From positions 1,382,501 to 1,446,500 of the forward strand of contig NZ_CP089981.1 of NCBI RefSeq assembly GCF_021389975.1: a stretch of 64,000 nt of DNA, given 5' to 3'. Source of the stretch: Fulvivirga ulvae (GTDB lineage Bacteria; Bacteroidota; Bacteroidia; Cytophagales; Cyclobacteriaceae). The position numbers were made by a program, and so were the translations under genes. Below, one piece after another: positions 24,853-34,061 of this stretch. Positions within the stretch are counted from its first letter, which is position 1, and each line of letters starts with the position of its first letter. Under the pieces are notes generated by a model. That model worked only from the letters and a program-made list of their open reading frames with translations. It ran no database searches and was not told the origin of the DNA.

Positions 24853-25957
24853 GCGAGGCTTCTTTAACCGTGCCCTTGTCTATATGGTAGAAAAGGGCAT
24901 CTATATTTAACTCTATTAACATTTCTTTTGTTCGTTCTTCGCGTGCATCTGTAATAAAAATCTGCCCGAAGGTTTGGTCAGCTATCATACTCACCAGTTG
25001 TTTAATACGTGAGGAATCGAGCTTGTCGAAAATATCGTCAAGCAGCAGAATGGGCTTGTAACCTTTAAGTGTTTTTATTATTTCGAAGTGAGCCATTTTC
25101 ATTGCAACTAAAAATGTCTTTTGTTGTCCCTGGGATCCAAATTTCTTAAGTGGCTTACCTTCAATTACTAACCTATAGTCATCCCGGTGTATTCCCATTG
25201 AAGTTCTTTCAAGGGCCAGATCCCTTTTAATATTTAACTTAAACTTTGAGCCAAAACCTTCATCCTCCACCTCGGATCTGTATACAATGGTTACTTTCTC
25301 CTTGTTCTGAGAAAGCAATGTGTAGTGCTTCTGAAATATCTGAAAAAAGTCTTTAATAAATATCTTCCGTTTTTTGAAAATCTCTTGTCCCAAAGTCAAT
25401 ATAGAAGTGTCATAGGTATGAATGAGGTCATAATCCACACTTCCGGTAAAGGCAAACTGTTTCAATGCACTGTTTCTTTGTTTAAGGTATTGGTTATATC
25501 TGACTAAGGTATCCATGTACTGGTTATCCATTTGACAAAGGATTGTGTCAAAGAATTTACGCCTCGTTTCACTCCCCTCGCGTATTACATCAACATCATT
25601 AGGAGCAATTAAGACTACGGGAAATTTTCCAACGTGCTCGCTTAATTTATCATATTCTTTTTTATCGATACGAAAAACCTTCTTTATACCTTCCTGGAAT
25701 CCACAACTAACTTCGGTATGTTTTTCCTGCTTAGTGAAGATACCTCTGATGTTAAAAGCCTTCTCTCCAAACCTCACATTTTGGCTGTCAATACTATTAA
25801 AAGCACTTTTGGTCAAGGAGAGGTAGTGTATTGCATCAAGAAGATTGGTTTTGCCACTACCGTTAACTCCAACAAGACAATTCACTTTCTCTGAGAAATT
25901 AAGTGTTATCCCCTCATAGTTCTTAAAATTAAACAAACTTAATTTTTCAATGTGCAT
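24833..25957 (-). CDS. recF: DNA replication and repair protein RecF
   Basis: 374 residues, full length. It is an SMC-like ATPase with Walker A (GVNGSGKTNLLDAIHYL), an ABC-type signature region (KKFGSQGQQKTFLVAMKMA) and Walker B (PILLLDDIFDKLD). RecF with RecO and RecR loads RecA at single-strand gaps. It is divergent from pdhA and overlaps the DUF721 gene by 20 bp; dnaA, dnaN and gyrB, common neighbours elsewhere, are not nearby. Confidence 0.97.
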   Translation of the reverse strand: MHIEKLSLFNFKNYEGITLNFSEKVNCLVGVNGSGKTNLLDAIHYLSLTKSAFNSIDSQNVRFGEKAFNIRGIFTKQEKHTEVSCGFQEGIKKVFRIDKKEYDKLSEHVGKFPVVLIAPNDVDVIREGSETRRKFFDTILCQMDNQYMDTLVRYNQYLKQRNSALKQFAFTGSVDYDLIHTYDTSILTLGQEIFKKRKIFIKDFFQIFQKHYTLLSQNKEKVTIVYRSEVEDEGFGSKFKLNIKRDLALERTSMGIHRDDYRLVIEGKPLKKFGSQGQQKTFLVAMKMAHFEIIKTLKGYKPILLLDDIFDKLDSSRIKQLVSMIADQTFGQIFITDAREERTKEMLIELNIDALFYHIDKGTVKEASHGQEEI

Positions 25958-25971
25958 TAACTTTTTTTACT

Positions 25972-25979
25972 TATTTTCG
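25972..25979 (+). promoter_or_regulatory. -7 box of pdhA
   Basis: TATTTTCG resembles TAnnTTTG with one change and lies 30 bases before the pdhA ATG, in the 52-base divergent gap with recF. Confidence 0.5.
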
Positions 25980-25996
25980 CAGTCCAGTTAAGAGTT

Positions 25997-26004
25997 CAAA
26001 ATTA
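25997..26004 (-). promoter_or_regulatory. -7 box of recF
   Basis: TAATTTTG on the minus strand matches TAnnTTTG and lies 39 bases before the recF ATG. It faces the pdhA promoter, so the two divergent promoters overlap. Confidence 0.6.
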
Positions 26005-26009
26005 ACATT

Positions 26010-27044
26010 ATGGCAAGTACAATAAAAGAAAAGACCAAATCTAAATCTTCTGCCAAAAGTAGGTTTTCTAAGGAAACTTATATAACGTGGTTTGAGAGTA
26101 TGCTTCTCATGAGAAGGTTTGAAGAAAAAGCAGGCCAGCTTTATGGCCAGCAAAAAATTAAAGGTTTTTGCCACTTATATATAGGACAAGAGGCTTGCGT
26201 TGCCGGTGCAGTGTCTGCTTTAAAGGAAGGGGACAAGTATATAACTGCATACAGGGACCATGCACATCCAATTGCTTTGGGTTCTGACCCTAAAAAAATT
26301 ATGGCGGAACTTTTCGCTAAAGAGACTGGAATCTCTAAGGGTAAGGGAGGATCTATGCATATGTTTGATAAGGAGCATCATTTCTATGGAGGGCACGGTA
26401 TAGTAGGGGGACAGGTACCGCTAGGTGCCGGAATTGCCTTTGCGGAAAAATACAATAAAACTGATAATCTATGCATTTGTTACATGGGTGATGGTGCTGT
26501 AAGGCAAGGTGCTTTTCATGAGGCTTTAAACCTTGCGATGACCTGGAAGTTGCCGGTAATATTTGTGATTGAAAACAATGGGTACGCAATGGGTACATCA
26601 GTAAAACGTACATCTAACGTAACTGACCTTTATACATTGGGAGAGTCATATGATATGCCTGCAGAGCCTGTTGATGCCATGTCAGTTGAAGCTGTGCATG
26701 AATCTGTAGAAAAAGCTGCAGCCCGTGCCAGAAAAGGTGATGGCCCTTCATTGCTGGAATTCAGAACATATAGGTATAAAGGACATTCGATGTCTGACCC
26801 TGCGAAGTACAGAACCAAGGATGAGGTGGAGACTTACAAACAAAAAGACCCTATAGAGCAGGTAAAAAAGACCCTTCTAGACAAAAAGTATGTCACCGAA
26901 GCTGATATCGAAGAAATTGAAAAAAAGGTAAAAGATGAGGTTGCTGAATGTGTGAAATTCGCAGAAGAATCAGACTATCCAAATCCTGAAGAAGCTTTCA
27001 GAGATGTCTATGCTCAGGATGACTATCCTTATATTAAAGATTGA
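26010..27044 (+). CDS. pdhA: Pyruvate dehydrogenase E1 component, alpha subunit
   Basis: 344 residues, full length. The thiamine diphosphate motif is clear (GDGAVRQGAFHEALNLA with ENNGYAMGT), as are KGKGGSMHMF and the phosphorylation-loop region YKGHSMSDPAKYR. It decarboxylates pyruvate to acetyl groups carried by the E2 lipoyl arm. The E1 beta and E2 genes are not adjacent: a terminator and a TPR gene follow. It belongs to the heterotetrameric E1 type. Branched-chain 2-oxoacid specificity is possible but less likely, given the residues around the TPP site. Confidence 0.93.
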   Translation: MASTIKEKTKSKSSAKSRFSKETYITWFESMLLMRRFEEKAGQLYGQQKIKGFCHLYIGQEACVAGAVSALKEGDKYITAYRDHAHPIALGSDPKKIMAELFAKETGISKGKGGSMHMFDKEHHFYGGHGIVGGQVPLGAGIAFAEKYNKTDNLCICYMGDGAVRQGAFHEALNLAMTWKLPVIFVIENNGYAMGTSVKRTSNVTDLYTLGESYDMPAEPVDAMSVEAVHESVEKAAARARKGDGPSLLEFRTYRYKGHSMSDPAKYRTKDEVETYKQKDPIEQVKKTLLDKKYVTEADIEEIEKKVKDEVAECVKFAEESDYPNPEEAFRDVYAQDDYPYIKD

Positions 27045-27076
27045 AATCCGGCTTAACAACCAAATGACTTAATGCG

Positions 27077-27103
27077 AAACAGGATTTTTAACAAATCCTG
27101 TTT
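27077..27103 (+). terminator. Terminator of pdhA
   Basis: A perfect 11-bp stem (AAACAGGATTT / AAATCCTGTTT) with a 5-base loop, followed by CTTCTTTATAAAG. The stem is AT-rich and the T run weak; its place 32 bases after the stop supports it. Confidence 0.65.
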
Positions 27104-27123
27104 CTTCTTTATAAAGTAATTAG

Positions 27124-27131
27124 TAGCTTTG
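27124..27131 (+). promoter_or_regulatory. -7 box of the TPR gene at 27152
   Basis: TAGCTTTG is a full match to TAnnTTTG. The predicted transcript would begin about 14 bases before the ATG at 27152, which favours that ATG over the in-frame TTG at 27146. The -33 position reads TTTC at 19 bases. Confidence 0.75.
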
Positions 27132-27151
27132 CAGCCTTAAAATTATTGCAG

Positions 27152-27865
27152 ATGGCAGTTAAAAATAAAAAATCTACTGAACAGCACAGCACGGATATCC
27201 TTGAAAATCCTGAAGCATTGGCTGGTCAGATTTCGAAAACAGAAGAATTTGTTACTCAAAACAAAGGTCTTGTATTTGGTGTTGGTGCAGTTTTAGCGCT
27301 GATAGTAGCTGGCTTTTTTGGATACCAGTACTACAAAAACACTCAAAATACCAAAGCTCAAAATGAAATGTTTCAAGCGGTACATTATTTTGAGTCTGAT
27401 AGTCTGGACCTTGCTTTGAATGGAGATGGTAACAATCTGGGTTTTCTCAGTATTATAGAAGAGTATGGAGTGTCTGATGCAGCCAATCTGGCTAACTTTT
27501 ATGCAGGCGCAACTTATCTCAAAAAGGGCAACTATGAATCAGCGATACTATACCTCGAAGATTTCAGCGCTGATGATCTTTTAGTCCAGGCAAGAGCCTA
27601 CAGCTTAATCGGTGATGCTCATATGGAAAAAGGTGACTTTGAAAGAGCTGCCACTTTCTATCAGAAAGCAGCGGATTATAAGCCTAATAAATATTTTTCA
27701 CCCAGATATTTATTAAAAGCTGCCCTGGCTTATGAGAAAAACAATAACAATGAAGCTGCTATTAAGGCCTACGATACAATTATAAATAAATACTGGGATT
27801 CTAATGAATACCAGAATGCCAAGAAGTATAAGGCTCGATTAACAGGAGCAGCGTCAGCTTCATAA
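27152..27865 (+). CDS. Membrane-anchored TPR protein (YfgM-like)
   Basis: 237 residues from the ATG. A charged N-terminus (about 35 residues) is followed by one membrane segment (GLVFGVGAVLALIVAGFFGY, about 41-60) and an extracytoplasmic region with tetratricopeptide-like helices (NFYAGATYLKKGNYESAILY; ARAYSLIGDAHMEKGDFERA). The layout matches the YfgM family, known in E. coli as a SecYEG-associated chaperone partner; equal function here is inferred. The preceding terminator and strong promoter suggest it is transcribed alone. Confidence 0.8.
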   Translation: MAVKNKKSTEQHSTDILENPEALAGQISKTEEFVTQNKGLVFGVGAVLALIVAGFFGYQYYKNTQNTKAQNEMFQAVHYFESDSLDLALNGDGNNLGFLSIIEEYGVSDAANLANFYAGATYLKKGNYESAILYLEDFSADDLLVQARAYSLIGDAHMEKGDFERAATFYQKAADYKPNKYFSPRYLLKAALAYEKNNNNEAAIKAYDTIINKYWDSNEYQNAKKYKARLTGAASAS

Positions 27866-27888
27866 AAGGGAATTAATGAATTTTTGTT

Positions 27889-27919
27889 AAAGGGATAAGG
27901 TCTAAATCTTTATCCCTTT
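27889..27919 (+). terminator. Terminator of the TPR gene
   Basis: A 12-bp stem (AAAGGGATAAGG / CTTTATCCCTTT, one G-T pair) with a 7-base loop, followed by TTTTATTTTTG. The T tract also forms part of the ribH promoter. Confidence 0.85.
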
Positions 27920-27922
27920 TTT

Positions 27923-27930
27923 TATTTTTG
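27923..27930 (+). promoter_or_regulatory. -7 box of ribH
   Basis: TATTTTTG matches TAnnTTTG and lies 16 bases before the ribH ATG. It is embedded in the T run of the preceding terminator. No -33 TTTG is at the right distance. Confidence 0.55.
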
Positions 27931-27946
27931 AATAAACACTAACGTA

Positions 27947-28423
27947 ATGTCATCAGTAGATAAAAATTTAAGTGCATTCTCAAAAAAGCACCTACCTAAT
28001 ATTAATACCAAAATTTTCGCCATTATAGTATCAGAATGGAATGAAGCAGTGACAGAGGCAATGTTTGAGGGTGCATATAATACCCTTAGAGAGAATGGCG
28101 TGAGAAAAGAAAATATCCTGAGGAAGGATGTGCCTGGCAGCTTTGAACTAAGCCTTGCTGCTCAATGGATGGCAAAACGGGAAGATGTAGATGCGGTAAT
28201 TTGCATTGGATGCGTAATACAAGGAGAAACCAAACACTTTGACTTCATTTGTAGCGCCGTAGCGCATGGCATTACAAATGTGAGTCTAAAATACGACAAA
28301 CCGGTTATTTTTGGTGTACTCACTCCAAATACTCAGCAACAGGCATTAGATAGAGCCGGAGGGAAACATGGCAATAAGGGTGATGAAGCTGCTATAACAG
28401 CAATTAAAATGCTAGGGTTCTAG
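27947..28423 (+). CDS. ribH: 6,7-dimethyl-8-ribityllumazine synthase
   Basis: 158 residues, full length. The conserved PGSFELSLAA segment, GCVIQGETKHFDF (substrate-binding loop) and VLTPNTQQQALDRAG are all present. It condenses 5-amino-6-ribitylamino-uracil with dihydroxybutanone phosphate in the penultimate step of riboflavin synthesis. No other rib genes are adjacent. A strong terminator separates it from the converging isocitrate dehydrogenase gene. Confidence 0.97.
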   Translation: MSSVDKNLSAFSKKHLPNINTKIFAIIVSEWNEAVTEAMFEGAYNTLRENGVRKENILRKDVPGSFELSLAAQWMAKREDVDAVICIGCVIQGETKHFDFICSAVAHGITNVSLKYDKPVIFGVLTPNTQQQALDRAGGKHGNKGDEAAITAIKMLGF

Positions 28424-28447
28424 CCTCTAGACTAGTTCACAAATAAA

Positions 28448-28481
28448 AAATGGCTGCTTACAAATGTGTAGGCAGCCATTT
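28448..28481. terminator. Bidirectional terminator between ribH and icd
   Basis: A 14-bp stem (AAATGGCTGCTTAC / GTAGGCAGCCATTT, one G-T pair) with a 6-base loop. It is flanked by CTTTTTT on the plus side and TTTTTATTT on the minus side, so it can end both convergent transcripts. Confidence 0.88.
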
Positions 28482-28507
28482 CTTTTTTAATTGTCCTGCA
28501 ATAAAAG

Positions 28508-30736
28508 TTAAATAGACTCTATGATCTTATTTAAAGTGTTACTAGGTCGCATAGCATTTGACACTTTTTCGTGCTCAGGATTATAATATCCTCCTATGTC
28601 TACCGGACTTCCCTGAGCAGCATTCAATTCATCAATTATTTTTTGCTCATTATCTGCTAATTTCTGAGCTACATTTTCAAAAATTGCCCGCAACTCTGAA
28701 TCCTTATCCTGTTTCGACAAAGCCTGTGCCCAATAAAGCGCCAAATAATAGTGGCTGCCTCTGTTATCAAGCTCATTAACTTTACGTGAAGGAGACTTAT
28801 CATTTTCCAGGAACTGGCCAGTAGCTTTATCCAGTGCTTCAGCAAGCACCTTAGCTCTTTCATTGTTAAAAGTTTCTGCTAAATGCTCAAGGGAAACAGC
28901 CAAGGCAAGAAATTCTCCAAGGGAGTCCCACCTAAGATGGCCTTCCTCTACAAACTGTTGAACGTGCTTGGGCGCCGAGCCACCTGCGCCTGTTTCAAAT
29001 AGGCCTCCACCCTGCATTAATGGCACGATAGATAGCATCTTAGCACTGGTCCCTAACTCTAGGATGGGGAAAAGGTCTGTCAAATAATCACGTAATACAT
29101 TTCCTGTTACAGAAATAGTGTCTTTACCCTCCTTAATTCTTTCAAGTGAGAATCGGGTAGCCTCAACAGGTGACTTTATATGAATCTCCAAGCCGGAGGT
29201 GTCATGATCTTTCAGGTACCTTTCTACTTTTTCAATTAATTGTACGTCATGAGCCCTGCTGTTATCTAACCAAAAAACAGCTGGAGTACCAGTAGCTTTC
29301 GCTCTGTTTACAGCTAATTTTACCCAATCGCAGATCGGCGCATCTTTGGTTTGGCACATCCTCCATATATCTCCTTGTTCAACCTTATGCTCCATTAGTA
29401 TACTGCCCGAAGCATCTATAACTTTAACTGCTCCGTTACCAGGAACCTCAAAAGTTTTATCATGAGAGCCATACTCTTCTGCTTTTTGGGCCATTAGACC
29501 AACATTTGAAACACTCCCCATGGTGGCAGGGTCAAATGCTCCATTTTTCTTGCAAAAATCAATTGTCTCCTGATAAATACCGGCATAAGATCTATCCGGT
29601 ATAATTGCCTTGGTATCCTGTTGATTACCATCTGCATTCCACATTTGCCCTGATGTTCTGATCATTGCAGGCATTGAAGCATCAACAATTACATCACTGG
29701 GAACATGGAGGTTAGTAATGCCTTTATCAGAGTTAACCATTGCCAAGGCAGGACCATTCTTGTAGCAGGCTTCGATATCATCCTCTATCTCTTTTCTTTT
29801 GTTTTCCGGAAGCTTCTGAATTTCACCGAGCAAATCACCCAAGCCGTTGTTTGGATCCACACCGATTTTATCCAAAGTTTCATTATACTTTTCAAAAACC
29901 GGAGCGAAGAAAACCGTCACGGCATGTCCGAAGATAATTGGGTCTGAAACCTTCATCATAGTAGCTTTCAGGTGAAGTGAGAACAAAACATTCTGTTTTT
30001 TTGCATCTTCTTTTTGCTCTTCTAAAAATGATCTTAATGCCGATCTGCTCATCACCGCAGCATCAATTATTTCTCCCTCCAGCAATGCGGTCTTCTCCTT
30101 TAGAACCACATGACTTCCATCGTCACCAACGAATTCTATTTTAACATTTCCTTCTTTCTTAATTACTACGGATTTTTCACTTCCGTAAAAATCTCCACTT
30201 GTCATACTGGCAACGTGCGACTTGGAATCATTGCTCCACTTCCCCATTGAATGAGGATGCTTTTTAGCATAATCTTTAACCGCTTTAGGTGCTCTCCTAT
30301 CAGAGTTACCCTCTCTTAAAACCGGATTAACTGCACTTCCTTTTATTTTGTCGTATCTGGATTTAGCTTCTTTTTCCTCAGGGGATTGGGGCTCATCAGG
30401 GTAATTGGGAATGTCGTACCCCTGGCTTTGAAGCTCTTTTATAGCAGCCTTTAGCTGCGGGATAGACGCACTGATATTTGGAAGCTTAACAATATTGGCC
30501 TCAGGCGTTTTGGCTATTTCGCCCAGCTCGGCCAAATGATCAGAAATCCTTTGTGAGTCAGTAAGCTTATCAGGGAAACTTGCCAGTATTCTGCCTGCGA
30601 GAGAGATATCCCTTGTTTCAACCACCACGCCGGCAGAGTTGGTAAAAGCCTGAACAATAGGTAGTAAAGAATGTGTTGCCAATGCTGGGGCCTCATCAGT
30701 CTTTGTATAAAGAATTTTAGGTGTTTTTTTTGTCAT
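28508..30736 (-). CDS. icd: Monomeric NADP-dependent isocitrate dehydrogenase
   Basis: 742 residues, the size of the monomeric (IDH-II) class and nearly twice that of the dimeric enzyme. Typical blocks are seen: KTDEAPALATHSLLPIVQAF at the N-terminus, LREGNSDRRAPKAVK, TMMKVSDPIIFGH, and VNELDNRGSHYYLALYWAQ towards the C-terminus. It converts isocitrate to 2-oxoglutarate with NADP in the citrate cycle. It is convergent with ribH and divergent from the CAP gene; no citrate-cycle neighbours were seen. Confidence 0.97.
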   Translation of the reverse strand: MTKKTPKILYTKTDEAPALATHSLLPIVQAFTNSAGVVVETRDISLAGRILASFPDKLTDSQRISDHLAELGEIAKTPEANIVKLPNISASIPQLKAAIKELQSQGYDIPNYPDEPQSPEEKEAKSRYDKIKGSAVNPVLREGNSDRRAPKAVKDYAKKHPHSMGKWSNDSKSHVASMTSGDFYGSEKSVVIKKEGNVKIEFVGDDGSHVVLKEKTALLEGEIIDAAVMSRSALRSFLEEQKEDAKKQNVLFSLHLKATMMKVSDPIIFGHAVTVFFAPVFEKYNETLDKIGVDPNNGLGDLLGEIQKLPENKRKEIEDDIEACYKNGPALAMVNSDKGITNLHVPSDVIVDASMPAMIRTSGQMWNADGNQQDTKAIIPDRSYAGIYQETIDFCKKNGAFDPATMGSVSNVGLMAQKAEEYGSHDKTFEVPGNGAVKVIDASGSILMEHKVEQGDIWRMCQTKDAPICDWVKLAVNRAKATGTPAVFWLDNSRAHDVQLIEKVERYLKDHDTSGLEIHIKSPVEATRFSLERIKEGKDTISVTGNVLRDYLTDLFPILELGTSAKMLSIVPLMQGGGLFETGAGGSAPKHVQQFVEEGHLRWDSLGEFLALAVSLEHLAETFNNERAKVLAEALDKATGQFLENDKSPSRKVNELDNRGSHYYLALYWAQALSKQDKDSELRAIFENVAQKLADNEQKIIDELNAAQGSPVDIGGYYNPEHEKVSNAMRPSNTLNKIIESI

Positions 30737-30767
30737 GATTTTTGTGGTTTCTACTCTATGGAGGTTG

Positions 30768-30775
30768 CGAATTTA
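30768..30775 (-). promoter_or_regulatory. Candidate -7 box of icd
   Basis: TAAATTCG on the minus strand resembles TAnnTTTG with one change, 32 bases before the icd ATG. The -33 element is unclear. Confidence 0.4.
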
Positions 30776-30875
30776 ATAAAATTCGTTATGCAATTGAAGC
30801 GCACGAATATATAAATGGAATTAAATAAACCAGCTTCTGGTTTTTATCGTTGATTGTTAGTAAATATTTTAGATC

Positions 30876-31454
30876 ATGATCCAAATACTGTTATTTTCAA
30901 TTATCAGCCTCTTCTCTGGAGCTCCGGATGAAAACTTTGCAAATGAAGTGTGTTTAAGTTCAGAAGAACAAAAACTTTACAACATCATTAATGATTACCG
31001 CAAAAAAAAGAAGCTTGACCCAATACCTTTCTCAGCCAAACTAACAAAGGTGGCCCAAGTTCACGCGAAAGATTTGGCTGACTATTACAATTTCGATCCT
31101 GCAAATGAATGCAACCCTCATAGCTGGTCTCAAAATGGTATGTGGACTTCATGCTGCTACACCAATGATCATAAAATGGCAAAATGCATGTGGGATAAAC
31201 CTAAGGAAATTTCAGGGTATGATAGTCCGGGATATGAAATTGCTTACTACAGCTCTGCCGGAGCCAATGCCGAAGAAGGGCTTCAGGGCTGGCAAAAAAG
31301 CCCAAGTCATAACCCGCTGCTGATTAACTCAGGAATGTGGAAACAAATAAAGTGGAATGCTATAGGTATTGGGATATACAAGGAATATGCCGTGGTGTGG
31401 TTTGGGCAGCTAAAAGATGATCAATCACTAATTACCACGTGCGATAACCGATAA
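30876..31454 (+). CDS. Secreted CAP-domain (SCP/PR-1 family) protein
   Basis: 192 residues with a short signal peptide (MIQILLFSIISLFSG). The CAP domain covers about 28-185: NDYRKKKKLDPIPFSAKLT, the histidine of CNPHSW, the glutamate of GYEIAYYSS, the histidine of SPSHNPLL, and the final WNAIGIGIY...AVVWFGQL strand. The putative His-Glu-His cavity is thus kept. Cysteine pairs (SCCY, AKC, TTC) suggest disulfides outside the cytoplasm. Bacterial CAP proteins have varied and mostly unknown roles. It converges on ktrA with only 2 bases between stops and no visible terminator. Confidence 0.88.
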   Translation: MIQILLFSIISLFSGAPDENFANEVCLSSEEQKLYNIINDYRKKKKLDPIPFSAKLTKVAQVHAKDLADYYNFDPANECNPHSWSQNGMWTSCCYTNDHKMAKCMWDKPKEISGYDSPGYEIAYYSSAGANAEEGLQGWQKSPSHNPLLINSGMWKQIKWNAIGIGIYKEYAVVWFGQLKDDQSLITTCDNR

Positions 31455-31456
31455 TA

Positions 31457-32143
31457 CTAGTCAGAGCTCAGACATCTCTTGATATCTTTGTTATTACCAA
31501 AAATAACCAAAATATCTCCTTCCTGGAAAACGGTGTTTGGAGTAACAACTCCAAGCACTTTTCTTTTTAAAGATGGTTGCCCTATAATATTTTCTGTTTT
31601 AATCATTCTGATAATGGTCAGTATATTTAAATTAAACTCCGCCCGGAAATTTGTTTCCTGAACAGTTTTTCCTATGTATTCTTCTGGCAATTCCGTCTCT
31701 ACTATGTTGTAGTCTTCAGATATCTCATAAGAATCTACCACACCCTTTATCTGGAATCTTTTGGCCAGACGATGTGCCGACTCTTCCTCCGGTCTGATAA
31801 TTTCTTCAACTCCAATCGCTTCTATTACGGTCTGATGTAAGTCTGATATAGCCCTGCCGATAATTTTCTTTGCTCCCAATTGTTTCAAAATAGCAGTCGT
31901 TAGCACTGATGCTCCAAAATCTTCCCCAATAGCAACAATAACAGCATCACTATCTTTTAAAGGTAAGGTGTCCATAGCGGTTTTATCACCTGAATCCAAA
32001 CATATGGTATGGGTTATTCTCTCTTTGAACTCATTGACTTTCTTCATGTCGTTATCCACAGCTATGACTTCAAATCCCATTTCCGTAAGGGCTATAGAAA
32101 GTGTTGAACCAAAGTTTCCCAAACCGATAACTATATATTTCAT
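31457..32143 (-). CDS. ktrA: Potassium uptake regulatory subunit KtrA/TrkA-like
   Basis: 228 residues from the ATG at 32143; a TTG 30 bases upstream would add a tail without family match. An RCK_N Rossmann domain (MKYIVIGLGNFGSTLS, with acidic D in VIAVDND for NAD/ATP ribose) is followed by an RCK_C domain (about 135-228). The protein forms a ring that gates the membrane subunit in response to ATP/ADP or c-di-AMP in known systems. It lies 50 bases behind the membrane subunit gene in the same direction. Confidence 0.93.
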   Translation of the reverse strand: MKYIVIGLGNFGSTLSIALTEMGFEVIAVDNDMKKVNEFKERITHTICLDSGDKTAMDTLPLKDSDAVIVAIGEDFGASVLTTAILKQLGAKKIIGRAISDLHQTVIEAIGVEEIIRPEEESAHRLAKRFQIKGVVDSYEISEDYNIVETELPEEYIGKTVQETNFRAEFNLNILTIIRMIKTENIIGQPSLKRKVLGVVTPNTVFQEGDILVIFGNNKDIKRCLSSD

Positions 32144-32193
32144 TTTTGCTGATTGTTTAAGCCAAACTTTCAATAAGTAAGTCTGGCTGTTAA

Positions 32194-34008
32194 TTAACTT
32201 ATAAAGACACTTTCGGACGGATACCTGTAGCTCTGTGTTTTTGCACTGGCAATAAGTGCCGCTAATAATGTAAGTGTACCTACCCGCCCTAAAAACATGG
32301 TGATTATGATTACAACTTTACCTGCCTCACTTAAATCACCTGTAATACCTAAGCTAAGACCAACGGTGCTAAATGCTGAAAAACATTCAAAAATTACTGA
32401 CAGTAAAGGTATATCAGGATCGAACAAAGCCACGAGCACTATTGAAGTACCTATTACCAGTAATGACAGCAAAACCACGGAGAATGCTTTTCTAACTGAT
32501 TCATTTGTGATTTCTCTTCTAAAAACTTCGATACGATCTTTCTGTTTTGAAATGCTTAATACATTTAAAATTGCCACAGCAAACGTTGTTGTTTTTAAAC
32601 CCCCTCCGGTTGAGCCGGGAGAAGCCCCTATCCACATTAGAAAAAGATAAATTAAAACAACCACCGCAGAAAGTGAGGCCATGTCTACAGTGTTAAATCC
32701 GGCAGTACGGGGCGTAACCGCTCCAAAAACTGCTGCAACAATTTTGCCATACCAAGGCATTTGAGCTAACGTATTGTTATACTCGGCTATGTAGTAAACA
32801 ATGAACCCTACGGTGAGAAGCACTGCTGTGGTCACAAGTACCATTTTAGTATGCACGGTAAGGTGTCGACCCCGGTGAGCATATGGCTTTTTTTTAAAGA
32901 TGTACATGTATTTATTTACAACATAGTACTTCAAAGATTTGTAGATATCGAAAATTACGGGGAAGCCAATACTCCCAAAAAAAATCAATGCTGCAATGAT
33001 CATTTGCATCCCGTACTGAAATCTCACTACAGGTTCATAGAGTCCATTGCTAAGCGTAGAAAAACCCGCATTGCAAAATGCAGAAATTGAATGGAACACA
33101 GCATACCAGACCGCCTCGGGTGTATCAAAAGTCTCGGCCACAGAATAATAAATAAAACCTGCCCCAACAGCCTCAATGATTAGGGTAACTACAACTACTT
33201 TAACAATGGTATGCAGTATTTCACTCAATTTACTTTCATTGATAAATTCTTTAATAAACAACGTGTTTTGATAGCTTGACGCTCCTTTAAAGAAAAAACC
33301 AAAAAAAGTGGTGAAAGTCATTATGCCCAAACCACCGAGCTGAATAAGAATAAGGATTATAAGCTGACCAAAATGGGTAAACCGGGTCGCTGTATCTACT
33401 ACAATTAATCCTGTTACGCAAACGGCACTGGTTGACGTAAATAAAGCTTCTAAGATAGACAGGTGCTCGGTGGTGGCTCTTGGAAGCATTAACAGGGCCG
33501 TTCCGGCCAAAATCAAAAGCAAAAAGCTACCAATAAATAACAGTGCAGGGTTTAGGTCAAGTCGTTGAAATTTTAAAGATTTTTTTGATAATTCAATAAT
33601 GAACAGGAGGCTGACACTGAATCTCAAAAACACCACATCGGTTACAATATTTACAAATGTAACTTCGCTCACTTGCCCTGACGGTATAAGAATATTCATC
33701 AAAAGCAGAACAGCTACTACTATAAACAAAAAGTACTCCGAGTAAAGTATTCTCCTTTTTTCAGCACGACCGAGCAGCTTCATTATCATCCGCAAAATGA
33801 TAACGAACAGAAATACTGTTACACATAAGAAGTACCAAATATGAATGATAATTATAAAATGAAAGGGTAGCTTAAATCCGGCTTCAACTATAATGCTGAC
33901 AAATGCCAGGAGGCTTATAATAAAAAGCCCTGACCTAAGCATCCATTGAATAGCCTGGTTCAGGGAATTAATGATTTTAGATGAGTTTAAATGGTTTCCT
34001 CTGCTCAA
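32194..34008 (-). CDS. ktrB: Ktr/Trk potassium transporter membrane subunit
   Basis: 604 residues. The N-terminal third has extra membrane segments, then comes the four-fold M1-P-M2 core. The four selectivity-filter loops are visible: TSTSAVCVTGL, SAFCNAGFSTL, VTPRTAGFNTVD and SAFSTVGLSLG. It is longer than B. subtilis KtrB (about 450) because of the N-terminal extension. It imports K+ (Na+-coupled in Ktr systems) with the RCK subunit encoded just downstream. It starts 53 bases after panB. Confidence 0.95.
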   Translation of the reverse strand: MSRGNHLNSSKIINSLNQAIQWMLRSGLFIISLLAFVSIIVEAGFKLPFHFIIIIHIWYFLCVTVFLFVIILRMIMKLLGRAEKRRILYSEYFLFIVVAVLLLMNILIPSGQVSEVTFVNIVTDVVFLRFSVSLLFIIELSKKSLKFQRLDLNPALLFIGSFLLLILAGTALLMLPRATTEHLSILEALFTSTSAVCVTGLIVVDTATRFTHFGQLIILILIQLGGLGIMTFTTFFGFFFKGASSYQNTLFIKEFINESKLSEILHTIVKVVVVTLIIEAVGAGFIYYSVAETFDTPEAVWYAVFHSISAFCNAGFSTLSNGLYEPVVRFQYGMQMIIAALIFFGSIGFPVIFDIYKSLKYYVVNKYMYIFKKKPYAHRGRHLTVHTKMVLVTTAVLLTVGFIVYYIAEYNNTLAQMPWYGKIVAAVFGAVTPRTAGFNTVDMASLSAVVVLIYLFLMWIGASPGSTGGGLKTTTFAVAILNVLSISKQKDRIEVFRREITNESVRKAFSVVLLSLLVIGTSIVLVALFDPDIPLLSVIFECFSAFSTVGLSLGITGDLSEAGKVVIIITMFLGRVGTLTLLAALIASAKTQSYRYPSESVFIS

Positions 34009-34061
34009 AATACCACCTCAGTTTAAATTTTAACTTGAGGCAACAAATAAAGGCAGAAAAA

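Noticed and set aside
25971..26174. Open frame antisense to the start of pdhA
   Set aside because: It overlaps the recF/pdhA divergent promoter region and the pdhA coding start, with no family features.
32144..32173. TTG-initiated 10-residue extension of ktrA
   Set aside because: The added residues match no RCK protein, and MKYIVIGLGNFG is the normal family start.
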